A program made the translations under genes and the position numbers. Shown here piece by piece: positions 24,221-35,900 of a DNA stretch of 64,000 nt (positions within the stretch are counted from its first letter, which is position 1; each line of letters starts with the position of its first letter). Under the pieces are notes generated by a model. The model was not told the DNA's origin. It made no database searches and was given only the letters and a program-made list of their open reading frames with translations. This stretch comes from Breviolum minutum Mf 1.05b.01 (Eukaryota > Sar > Dinophyceae > Suessiales > Symbiodiniaceae). Where the stretch lies: positions 10,374 through 74,373 of the forward strand of contig DF240511.1 in the NCBI GenBank assembly GCA_000507305.1. Reading direction: 5' to 3'.

Positions 24221-24850
24221 TCTCTTTGAAGACCGGACTTGTTCAAAGGGAAGTAGCTTCTCAGGAAGAATCTTCAATATGAACAAACAGGCTCTCTGTA
24301 AAACAGGACTTTTTCTACAAGGGGAATCTTATGAAGAGAACTAGTAAGATGGTGGCTCTTTTTTCAAGAAAAAAAATGTCACTTAGAAAGACAGTGGATT
24401 ATCAAGAAGAATGTTTATTAAGAATGATACATTATACATTGTTCTTCAAAGAAAGGACTACTTAGACAAGTTCAGTTGATACATATAGGAAAAGTTTTCT
24501 TTCTTTAAAGACCGGACTTTTTCAAAAGGAAGTAGCCTTCTTTCTTTGAAGACCGGACTTGTTCAAAGGGAAGTAGCTTCTAGGGAAGAATCTTCAATAT
24601 GAACAAGCAGGCTTTCTGTGAAACGTGACTTCTTCTACAAGGAAAAGGGAATTATATGAACAGAACTAGTAAGATGGGGGCTCTCTTTCAAGAAAAAATG
24701 CCACTTAGAAAGACAGTGGATTATCAAGAAGAATGTTTTTGAAAATGATACATTATACGTTGTTATTCAAAGAAACGACTACTTAGAAAAGCTCAGTTGA
24801 TACATATAGGAAACGTTTTCTTTCTTTAAAGACCGGACGTTTTCGAAATG
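24221..24850. repeat. 320-bp tandem duplication
   Basis: Copy 1 begins at 24221 and copy 2 at 24541, both with CTTTGAAGACCGGACTTGTT. They run in parallel through AAGAATCTTCAATATGAACA, GAACTAGTAAGATGG, GACAGTGGATTATCAAGAAG and GTTGATACATATAGGAAA. A partial GAAAGACCGGAC-type start is repeated again at the end of each copy (about 24502 and 24822), hinting at a further partial unit. Copies differ by scattered substitutions and small indels. No ORF. Confidence 0.9.
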
Positions 24851-25129
24851 AAAAGTAAGTTAGGAAGAGAGAGATTCATGCAAAGACAATGTGTAACGCG
24901 GTTGGTTTTATGTTCACGCACTGTTTCTTGTTTGGGAGTAGTAAAGAACTATTAAAAAAACAAATGACAGGTGATGTTTTACTAGTTTTGAGAAAGGCAT
25001 ATATAAATATACTGTGGGTTTCAGTGTTTTGAAACATCTCCAGTTTGAAGGTATTACTAACAAAGTAATGAAATTGGGTCCAGGAAAACGTGCAGTGTAT
25101 ATTGTAAATACCATTAACACATGACTTAG

Positions 25130-25330
25130 GTAATCTTGGGGGGGGTGGCCATATAAATATAACTATAGATATATATATATATATATATGTAGAGATATTT
25201 ACAGTTTGAAAACAATATATGTATACATATCAGTATGTGAGAGGTGCGGGGGGTTCTTGGGGGGTTCTTGGGTGGGGGGTGAGCACATATATGTATATAT
25301 ATATTTATATGTATATAGGTATTATGTACA
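25130..25330. repeat. AT microsatellite and right inverted arm
   Basis: Contains GGGGGGGTGGCCATATAAA (25138 on), a (TA)n run, then GCGGGGGGTTCTTGGGGGG and GTGGGGGGTGAGCACATATA (25244-25302), the inverted partner of 23350-23395. Confidence 0.6.
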
Positions 25331-28300
25331 ACGAACTCGACTCAAGCTGCTTCACTCGAGAAAACACCACTACTTGGCAGTGGTTTGCACGCCAGAGTTA
25401 CCTCAGACTCTGTGTCAAGACAAACGCAGGTGGAGATACGCAGATGGCTACCTTTAGGGGCCTTGCTTACAAGCGCAAAAGCAGAGTCCATAGGGGGGTC
25501 CAAGTTTGGCTCATTGGGTGCATTCATTCCTTCTGCTCTCCACAATGTCCACAACATGGCTTTTTGCGGTTGCTTGTGCAATTTCGGATATCACTGCGGA
25601 GCACAGTGATGGATGGCCATACAGATTGGAGATTAGCTGATATGTTGCAAGCCTTTTCCTCTCAGACTCAATCCCGAAGGTTTTTTCTCTTCCAAATGTG
25701 TCGCAAGCCGCAATAGTTCTACCTCGGACATGGGCTCCCAATTCTTCTACTGTAACAAACTTGACACATTATTTTGAGTCTTCCAAGTATTCTGAGTCTT
25801 CCAAGTATTCCTTAGCGAGGCACGAAGTGACAAAGTGGAACCAAGTGGGTTATTTGAAGAAAAAATCAAAACCTGGCGGGCTCAGGGCCTTGAAGCTTTG
25901 AACATGTCAGATCGATTTTGAGCTGTTCTCCTGTGGTGTTGATTCGCTTGACAGACTTATTGAGAAAAAAACATAGCAACATAGCAACAACTTCTGACAA
26001 TGGCTTGCGAAATGAGAGCTTGGTTGCGTCAACCGCCAGTGCATTCCTTGGTATTGGACTGAAACTTTCAATCATTCTTGATCTTTCTTGTGATTGACCA
26101 GCTTTAGTTCTGATGGAACCCAGGATTGTCCAGCCACGTGCAAGCCTCAGGTCCCCTAAGCATTGATAGTGTACCCGGGTATCTTAGATCCCAGACTTGT
26201 GTACACAAACAGGAATGAGTGTATTTGAGCAAAGAAATTAAGAAACATGAGCGAGCACTTCGCACCAAATTTGGCACCTTTAAGGTTGAGCCGCTCACGT
26301 CTTCATCCTTCTAGGAAGGCATGTGATGTCAATGGAATCTCCAAGTCGGTGTGCAAGTGCAAGCGTTCAGCTTTCTAAACAATTAAGAAAGCGAAGAAAG
26401 CATATGGCATGTTCAGATGGCGGTCAAACTGTTTTGCTGTCTCTTGCAGGCCCACGTGGCCACACATCATTTTGATCGAGTTCGAGCTTGTTTGGCTGGT
26501 TGTGTAGCGGCCATCGGAACGTCCAGGCAGGTGACCAGATAGCTGCAGTGTTGCTTGCACAAAAGGCGTGAAGCTGCTGAGATGTTGACGGTCTGTTCAC
26601 ATCCTACTGCAGTTGCTGACATATGATTCATGGTCTGGGGGATACGATCTGTGTGTGGTATGTCCTTGACAATTTATTCAACAATAGCAGAGAAAGGACG
26701 AGAGAACCATGAACGAGCGTTCTGTAAAGATTTGGGTCATGGTCGCAAAGACCTGGTTGACTGCAAAGTCAAAGTGCAGGTTGCCTCGGCAATCCTCAGG
26801 ACCGAATGTCCAAGTGCACGGGGAGCCTTAAGGGGCGCGTGCTTTGATGGGGATGTGCTGCGATGTGATGCCAGGATCTGACGAGTCCAAGATGTTGATC
26901 AAACGACTCAGCTCTGAATACGGTTGCTCCGAAGAAGAGGTTCCAAAGATTGGACAATTTGGTCGTTCCCATTCCTTCATTGCCTGATTCCTTAACTGTC
27001 TATGACAGTACAAGCTAATGGAAAAGATGTGTGCTGTCTTCTTAGTATGTTAGTAGACTTGTTGCCAGAAGTCCAATTCAGCTGTTTAATTGTTTGTTGT
27101 TTTGCTCGCTTGCTGGCTCCCAGGTTGGCTTGTTTTGTTTTTGGGAATGTACAGTGATAAAAAGAGGTGAACATCTGTGTCACTCGCTTTTAGTTGATGT
27201 AGTGATTGGGGGATGAGGGATTTGGTTGTTGTAGCATGTTTTAGCTTGTGCAAGTGCAGGTGGAGCGCAGTCTTTCAGTATTTACACTTGCGGATCGTTC
27301 GAGCAGTGGTTCAATTCAGCGAGAGGTGCCACATTGGAAAGCCTCCCGAATTCGTTGCAACGAATGCCAATGTGTGATTGACATGCTTTGTGACAGGTTT
27401 GTGAATCGTCTGCAGCATTGGGGAAGTGCAGATTTTGTGGCAGCTTTCTCCACCTCCCGTCGTTCAGCAGGAACATTTCGGCTTGAAAGGCTTGAGGCTG
27501 TCCTTTCCAATTGCATTGGCAACAAGGAGTCAAACTATACAATCGCCGCAGGCATCATTGACAAGAGTGACACAACATACAAATTCTGAAAACCTAGGAG
27601 GTTGAGGGCCGCTGAGACAGCCAGCAAAGCAACACATCCCCGAAGTGAAATCATGTTTTCCAGCTGTTGGTTTTCCATTTTTGGCAAGATGAAGCGTTGC
27701 TGTACTAGTTAGAAATCTGCCATGGTCTTGAAGCGTTGTGAGGCAAGGTCTCACAGAAAATCATTTACCAGACATCTTCCTTCGCCAAAGAGCTTTACAG
27801 AAGCCGTTTCACAAGACCACCAGATCCGTCCTCTTACACCACAAACTTTTTACATCGGAAGATTTCAGACTGGGAATCACTCACACTAGGCAATTTTATA
27901 CCTAGGACGATTGGCCATGAAAGCTTTCAAACACCAATAAGCTGACCACACAAGTCATCACAAAGGTTTCCATTTGCATTGAGGGAAGGAGCCCTTCATA
28001 AACATTTTTGGGAGAACTCTTAATTTGGCTGCATCTCTTTCTTGTACAGGCTTTCGCTCGCAACTTCTGTCAATGCTCTGGGCTTTGCGCTTGCCTGACT
28101 GCTTTGAGCTGCGCAGTGGGTGCATCTATCTTTATCTACATTGCTGGAGATGGAGCTGGCAATGGACCAAAACCAATTGTGCTTTGGCTTTTTCACAGAT
28201 TGCCAGCGACCACGATTCATCACTGCTGTTTCAGCCCAAAACCTGTTTTTTTGAAGCGCTTCGTTGATTTTCGCTATTGTTTCATTGGGTAGCAAGGCCG

Positions 28301-30860
28301 TCGCCTACAAATGTAACAGCGACCTTTTTCTTGGGCATGTGCTGAAGCCAGAGAAGAAAGGCCAGTTTTTTTTTTTGGAATCAAAGTACTAAATAGTGAA
28401 TTTGCAAAGGGCAACTTCCTGATAGATTGTCTTGATTGAAAAAGGGCCTAAGAAAACTTAAGAACATGTTTTTGCTGTTTACGCCTGCTGTGTTCTGTGG
28501 AAGCAGCTGCTCTCTTTTGGTGGTCTTCTGAAATTGAAAAACAAGTTGCATGGAGAATCATTCTAGATACCTTCTGCCAGTGCACCATGTCCAAGAAAAC
28601 AGATGCCTTGAAGGACTTGCTATAGACGACACGACTTTTCAGAAATGTGCTCATGGCGTTCCTCGTGTGTGGCCGAACACGGAGGACTGGCTGTCCAACT
28701 GTCAAAGCAGTGGCGCGAGCGCTTTGCCTGATGCTAGCAACTTCGTGACATCTTTCTTTTCTCTTGATTTTCTGTATAGTTGAGCATGATCCCAATTGTT
28801 TTCTCCAGAATTTATGATGATTTATGTACGAGATTCCCCTCAAGAACAAACAAGTCCAAGAAATTGCGTTTCGCGTTTGCCAAAGTCCAGTGCCTCGGGG
28901 CTGGGCTTAGGGCACGACTCAAAAATAGGAACGACTGAAATCAGGACTAGTTCAAAGTTCGAAGATGGTAAAAGTTGCCTCCTTTAGTACGGAAGACAAC
29001 TGGAGAAACATCAGAAACAGGGGCCACCTGGCTCCAGCCTGCCAGATATTCGAAAGCGGCTCTGCATACCATAAGATAATGATAAATAATGTACAATATA
29101 TAGATTCAAGGAACTATATGCAATATATTCTATATAGATAGTAATTACTCGTAACAGTTCAAAATTGAAGCAGCACATTTGGAGCGCAAAGCACACACGA
29201 CGAGGGCCATTGGATGATCCCAATGGTGAAAAGAGACTTTGTTTGTGGAGCTCTCTTGTACAAAGACTTGAAACCCAAAAAGCTTACAAAATTTTTGTGT
29301 CTTTACAGCGTCTTTAGCCTAGTCATATCAGTGTAGGGTTTTATCTTTTTTAAACGTCAGTGTGGGAATCGGCCTGATCGAGTCCAATGCGAGAGCTCTC
29401 CTTGGGCTCTGCTTGTGTTGTTATTTTTTAATGGTAAATCATGGTAATGCAATGGGATTCATGCGGGAATGCATTTAGAAAGCAGGATCATTTACGGAAT
29501 TTACGGTCACTAGAAATATGTGATATTTTTTAGAAAAGCAGGTACATACTTGCAAAACCCTGCAAATGCATCATTATGCTGGAAGTCATTACTGTCATAA
29601 AACAAGCCTTTTTCTAAAAGATACCTTTGCTCTTGTTGCGGGTATGAAATGAGCATAATTCTTCGCAATTGCTTGCAGTTTAAGAGCTGTCTGGAATTTT
29701 TCGGAACTGTGTGGGGTCTAAGGCCCATGATCACAGTGTCACAGTTATGCAATTGATGGGTTTGATATACATTTTTGCATCGCCCAAGCCGGATTCATCT
29801 GGGCAGGAGCGGCTTACCTCACTGAGGCTCTTCAAGGCATGGGACAAGGCCAAAGGGTCCAATCACGCTGACCAGGTTCACTGGATGGACCGAAAGGGCC
29901 CCCTGTGGTTTGATGCCCAATGTTATTCAGTCTGTGATCCTAATATTTAGTTGACGTGGAAGCTTGCAACGTTGGCATCGTACCTTTTCTATCAGGCCTG
30001 GCCGGATGGTAGCAGAGTGGATGCCTGGTCTCAGCTAGAAGTAGTGGTTCGCGAGGGTGATATGAAGGCCCCGAGTGTTTTGCATTTTGTGATCGGGCAG
30101 TTGTGCAGCCTGCTAGATTCTGCTAGATACAATCTATCCCGTCTATCCCTATCTATCTCACTATCTTCATTTTTGTTTTCCACTTTTCTTATCTCACTCA
30201 GAGACCAATCCTTCAGGTTCTCGTTGGAACACAAATCACTTGTGACGAGCAAGACGATGACCGTGATTGGCGCTTGGTGATGCAGCTTCTACAAATTCTT
30301 GGAAGGCAACACGTCATGGGTAAACTCTGCTGCATTGAGAACCAATCTGGTAATTTAGAAATGTTATATTTCTGTTGGGGTATGACGGTATCAAAAGTGT
30401 GCTGAGGCATCGCAATTGGAAACGAGCTGGAGCTGCTACAATTCAAAAAGAATATCTCGACAGATTGTATTCACAGAATGTGGAAAGGTGGATATTTTTT
30501 TCGGAAGCTCTCCGAAAGGGCTGCAGACCTGGACGGATTAGAGCCTTCGACACGAAGAGACCATTGCAGGGGGAGGGCTGCAGATGGCTGTGTCGGATCA
30601 TTGCGGGTTGTTCTTGATTACAGCTTGACTTGGCGTTGCACATGTAAACCGGACAATGTTCCTACAATATCGAAATATATAGTCCAGCCAAATCGTGAAA
30701 GCTGGATTTCCAGCTCAAGCTTCTTCTGCTTCCAAGCAGAAACAAGCAGAAACGTTTTGGGGGTGGATTTATGCCTTCTTTCGGGATTTATCATAGGGAG
30801 TTCCCGGGGGTGTTGGGGTCCTTGTCCTGCGTGTGGGTGGATGACGATGAGGATTATGAT
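25331..30860. other. no recognisable gene
   Basis: Many short ORFs on both strands without motifs. A perfect 18-bp duplication (AGTCTTCCAAGTATTCTG type) lies at about 25776-25812. Plus-strand frames at 27248-27589 and 29711-29950 are mixed in composition and could be exons, but nothing identifies them. Confidence 0.45.
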
Positions 30861-30869
30861 GCTGCTGCT

Positions 30870-31030
30870 GCAGCTGATGGTGGTGGTGGTGATGATGATG
30901 ACGATGATGGTGATGACGACAATGACAATGATGATGATGATGATGATGATGAGGAGGAGGAGGAGGAGAGGAGGAGGAGGGACAAGGACAAGGACCAGGA
31001 GGACGACAACAACGACGATGAGCATGGCGA
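30870..31030. repeat. GAT/GAC/GAG purine-rich trinucleotide region
   Basis: Plus strand (GATGAT)n, then (GAGGAG)n and GACAAGGACAAGGACCAGG. It would read as acidic Asp/Glu runs in one plus frame (30771-31259). That frame continues into a Phe/Ser-rich tail from the pyrimidine repeat, so translation is unlikely. Confidence 0.85.
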
Positions 31031-31255
31031 AGATGAGTTTCATCCTAATTCTTCACCTTCATCGTCTTCTTCATGTCCATCTTCTTTCCTTGTCTGCTTT
31101 GTCTTCTTTGGCTTCGCCATCTTCTTCCGTTTTTCGTTTTTGTTCTGTTTATTCATATTTTCATCTTCATCTGTCACTCCTTCCTTTCCCTCATTTTCTT
31201 CATCTTTTTTGTCATCAAATTCACCTTCAATCTTCTTCATCTTCTGCTCTCACAG
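31031..31255. repeat. TTCATC/CTTCTTT pyrimidine-rich region
   Basis: Directly follows the purine-rich block. C/T-rich plus strand with recurring TTCATCTTC words, complementary in kind to the GATGAAG words before it, giving hairpin potential. Confidence 0.75.
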
Positions 31256-32796
31256 TTAGGCTACAAGGGTCCATTTAAACGATAAACCGTGGCAAAGGCC
31301 ATTGACAGCAACAAGGATTTTGCAAAATGTTTGGGGTTCTTTTTGATGTGGTTCTTGCGCGTGGATGTTCTTGCATGGATGCTACAGTCAGACAAGGAGG
31401 AGTCGTGTTGATTCCCTTGCCGAGGATGGTTTTGGGGATGTACCTTTGACATCAGTCTTTGGTGGCTACATTCTTTCCGGCTCACCTTTTGTGGACACAC
31501 CTGGGGCGATGGTTCAGACGTTTTTTGAGGACTCAGTTAAGAAATTCGGCCGTTTGGATGCACGTGTGACAAGCGCTACCATGAGCTACCAATTGTCTAG
31601 AGTCGTATTGGAGAAACTGAGAAAAGACACAAACGACAAAACCCTATGAAGTGAGACTTCGCTCTCATTTTCTCCCAAAACTCTCACACCATCTCAACCC
31701 GAGGTGAACGCTGGGTATTTGCCATCAATGTTTATCCATATTTTGATCCAAGCAATTCTTTGGATGCAGGGACGACAGATCAATGCAGCACCAGCCTTCA
31801 GTCTGATTGGTGCTTCACAAAGAGGTGCAATTTGCCAAAGACAGTTGCTTTGATGCGGAGAAGCATGGCGAAGCTTGGTTGAAATCTCGCGTTCCAACAG
31901 CGGGTAAGAAGATGCCTGTTTAAGTGCCTGCAAACAATTTCAGGGTGAAAGTCGTCCAGACATGCATGTTGGCCCATGAGGAAGCTTGTTGGAAGCTCGG
32001 CCAGCACCCTTTGGGTAGGCGAAACTGGCTGGTCCTCTCCCCAGGTGCAGCTATGCAATGCTGAATTCTGCTCATGAAAAAGCCTTTGCAGCTTTTGACT
32101 AACAGTCTGACAGCATCTTCTTTATTTACCACTCCTCAGAAAAAGATTGAAGCGTTCCATCCTACCAGTGCAGGCTTCTTCGCTTGAAGGGGCAATGACA
32201 AGCTGCCCTGACTTTTCCTCTCTGAATTCCTTGAGCACCTCAGCGAGGAGTTTGTGAATTGCACGAACTTTGCAATATTTTGCGAGCAATGTCCATGGAG
32301 TCCATCAATCCAAAAGCTTTTGCTGACAAGCACAGGAATTCAACATTGTTCAACCATGCTCAACCCGACTAATGAAGCAGCCAAGCAATCGAGCAATCGA
32401 TGTGTCGACGTTGGGTTTCGTTTTTTTTGTGTCTGAGTCATTCGAAGATTTCTATTCTAAGCCATTCTAAGTCTATATACATATATATTTGGACCAATTT
32501 CTGACCAGATTTGGCCTGGTGTCGGTTGCTCCGAGAAAACTACTACCAGAACTTCCTCCGATGGACATTGGATATATCTGCTGATGTGCGTGGCCCGGAT
32601 CATGTCTTCTACTTCACTGCAAGAGACTCCGGGAACTTTGGAGTATCCTGGCTGACCAGCACTGGACTCCAATTGTTTAGACATGTGGTGAAATAGTCAG
32701 TCTCAACAAAGACACCATCAAACTAAGTCCCTGGTACAGTCTATATACAGGTATGAAATGATGATGAATAGAAGAATGATATGATATATCCAAGTG
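31256..32796. other. no recognisable gene
   Basis: Short ORFs only. Flanks the LTR element on its 3' side. Confidence 0.5.
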
Positions 32797-32954
32797 GAAG
32801 GACCAATCGGCGATAGCAGATGTTTTCCCGCATGGAACAAAGGGGCTCACTTAGGCCAGTACTGTGCCAAAAAGGCTTCCGATGCTCATCCATGAGCTCT
32901 GCACATGAAAACACTTGCATGTCATTTCGGTCAATACAGCTGTCAGTTTCACAG
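32797..32954 (-). repeat. 3' LTR of the copia element
   Basis: 158 bp, identical by eye to 40431-40588. On the coding strand it begins (C)TGTGAAACTGACAGC and ends GGTCCTTC, followed by C where the 5' copy has A. TG...CA ends are therefore complete only in the 5' copy. Confidence 0.95.
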
Positions 32955-32991
32955 CACCTGGAAATTTTCTTTGACCGAAACCCGGCTACAG

Positions 32992-35900
32992 CTATCTACG
33001 GTTGTAGCCATTCTGCTGCCTCTCACTCAAGCGACTTCCAAGCGTGATTGACTCAGCAGTGATGCCGAATCGGCCAGTTCGAAGAAGTTTCTCAAGAGCT
33101 TCGCATTTGCCTTGCTTCTTGGTGAGGCAGTCAGCCGGCATATGCATGTGATCAACCCACCGTATCTTTCCTTCTAACTCCGCCAGCTCTTCCCTCAAGA
33201 CCTGAATGTCGAGGGCTGTACGACGATCTGTGCCTCCCGTCGTCTCATAGGCCAACAAGTCATAAAGTGACTTGGCATCCACAATCGCCAGCGCACCTGC
33301 TAGCTCCTCCTTCTCATCGCTCTTCGTGAATGCCGTGTAGCCTCGCTTCTTAACGTGCTTTCTCCACTCTCTAAGCTGGAAGGACGGGTCTGTGATCTCC
33401 ATGTACATAACCAGCATCCACAAAAGGTCTCCAACTCCACGGGCCAATGCCTGCGTCTCAGCAGCCAACGTAGAATTCACTGTTCTCTGCAACTTTCCGC
33501 TCTTCCAATGTAGAAGATTGCAAACCGCGGTCTCGCCATCTAGCATGGCTTGATCGAAGACCACCAAGAGATGTCCTCCTTGAGTCTTCCCTCCTCGAGC
33601 ATTTCCCCAGGAGGCATCAGTAATGACTCCCCAACGCAGTCTATCTTCTTGAATTGGTTGGATCTGAAGTGCTAGATCCGAAGACTGCTTAATCCTGGAG
33701 AGCGACTTGTTGAGCTCAATGACGTTCTCGACCTTCATCTCAGTGAGCTGCGAAGAGAACATAGACGCAGCCGCTGCAGCATCCGGACGACCTTCTCGTC
33801 CTGCCCAATTCAGAGAGCCACATGCTCTCCTCACCAAACTTACCTCATCCTCATTCAACTTCTCTCCTCGTTGCTTCAGTCGATCTTTGGTGAGCTCCAC
33901 CAACTCCATCCTTTCTTCCACGAAGGCCTGCATGTCAATGAAAATAGTGGGCCCAAACTGTCGCAACCTTCTTCCATTGAAACTCACACCATCCTCATTG
34001 ATCGGCTCTAACTTGCCGAACACAAAACGTTCTTGCAGCTGCTTCATCTTCTTCTCATGTTCTTCATCTCCAAACATGAGTAAGTCATCCACCTCTACAG
34101 CCACCATTCCATGTAGCCGTTCTTGATCTTGAAGTAAGTAGGTGCATGGATCAAGGTTGCTTTGCTTGTAACCCAGCTCCTTGGTTAAATACTGGGTTAG
34201 TGTTTTGCGCCAATGAAGTGGCGCATCGCATAGGCCATAGCAGCCCAACTTGATCTCCGCGATCTGCTCCTCCTCTAAGCCCGGCATACTTCCATCACAC
34301 GATCTGCAATATAGTGGGCCTTCCTCTCTAACCAGCGGTAAGCTCTGAGTGAATGCGGACTTCAAATCTCCTACTACTCCTCTGTAGCCTTTGTTCACCG
34401 CTGCTTGCAACAAGACTTGCAAATTTGAAGTAGTCACTGTTGGTGCAAATCTCGAAAGGAAAGCAGCATCTGGGTCACGGTCTCCACGGATGCAGAATCG
34501 TGACTTCCTCGATCTCGGGGCTCCGGGTCCATCACCTGGCTTATATCTCCTCACCATCCTACTTGGTAAGATGCGGTTCAACTTTCCCTGCTCCTTCAGG
34601 GACTTCTTCACCTCTCTTGATTCTTCTACACTGAGAACTCGAAGACCGCCACTCTTGACAATCTTTCCAAACTCCTCAGTGTCCTGTTCAACCCACGCCG
34701 GCCACTCCTCCGCCGGAATTTCGTGGGGAAACACTTCTCCTTCTCCTCTTTTCTTCTTGCCAGGGCCGGGACCGCTCTGTAGAAAATGTTCATCAATTTT
34801 GAATTCGGTGATACCCTTCCACCATTCTAGGCGCTCCTCTCTCCTCGTGAAAAGCGACCACTCATCTCGCTTCTCCTCAACTTCTCCATCGGAACGCACC
34901 CAAGTGGTCAAACGGTTCTTCTTGATGGCCCTCAAAGGAATTGGACTCGTCTCAGCTGTACTTGGATTGAAAAGAGCCCGTCTCCAGTGAACGTGGTGCC
35001 TCTGAAGAACTCCTCGGTGATAATCATAAACCCAGTAATCCTGGGTAGGTTCCTTAACTTCTTCCTCCCTCTCTGCATCCTCTTCCTCATTCTGAAAGAA
35101 GTACTCTGCAAAGTACGGCTCCTCAGGTCTTCTTTCCCATCTCGTCCTCACATTTCTTCGTATGGCGGCGTAATCTGGACTCACACCGTCCAGGACTTGA
35201 TTTGCGGCCGTGGACTCTTCCATGCTCTGTTGCGCAGCCTCATCTAAAGCTTCTCTGATTGACTCCTGCTCATCAGCGATGCTCGGCTCCACAACCTCCG
35301 CTTCTGGCTCGGCAGTACTATGCCGAGACATCCTTCTCACGGCCTCTGTCCCTTCTCCTTCTTCCATAGGTGCAATCGAAGGAGTTGGTCCATCGGACTC
35401 CTCATCATCTAAGAACCCCTGCTCTCCTTCAGCTTCAACTCGGGGCCTTGGTCTACCTCTTTCTTCTCCTTCCCTTCTCACCTCATCCTCTCCTCGGATC
35501 TCAACTGCCTCCTCCGCAGGAGTATCCGCTGTTACATCTCTGTAGCCTGCTCGATGCGAACCACGCTTCAGCCTTTCTTGCATCTCGCTGAAATCCTCTG
35601 CAACTACCTCCACTCCAAGCTTCTCTTCTGTAGTTGCATCGCGAGTCTGCTCAATCGAGGCACGCCACAGCTCTCCAAACATGTTGACCCAAACCACTGA
35701 GCCTTCCATAGCCAAAACGTGTCCGGGGCCTACCCATGAAGCCCTCTGACCGACACCATAACCTCGTGCAGCTCCTGCTTCATGTCCTCTGACTGTCTTC
35801 CTCTTGCGCAGAACCCTGTAGACATACACCACGTCTCCAGCCTTGAACATCCTCTGCAATCTGGACCTGGCTTTCAAAGACCGTGCTGCTGCCTCCTTGC

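Noticed and set aside
23410..24286. Lys/Pro-rich and Phe/Gly-rich proteins on opposite strands
   Set aside because: Translations of the CCAAAA minisatellite and its inverted half.
30771..31259. Acidic Asp/Glu protein resembling a histone-binding tail
   Set aside because: Generated by GAT/GAG repeats that run straight into a pyrimidine repeat; no flanking domain.
32995..33032. TGTAGCCATTCTG...CTCAAG resembles the dinoflagellate spliced leader (…GTAGCCATTTTGGCTCAAG)
   Set aside because: It lies inside the pol coding end, has an interruption in the middle, and the reading frame explains it.
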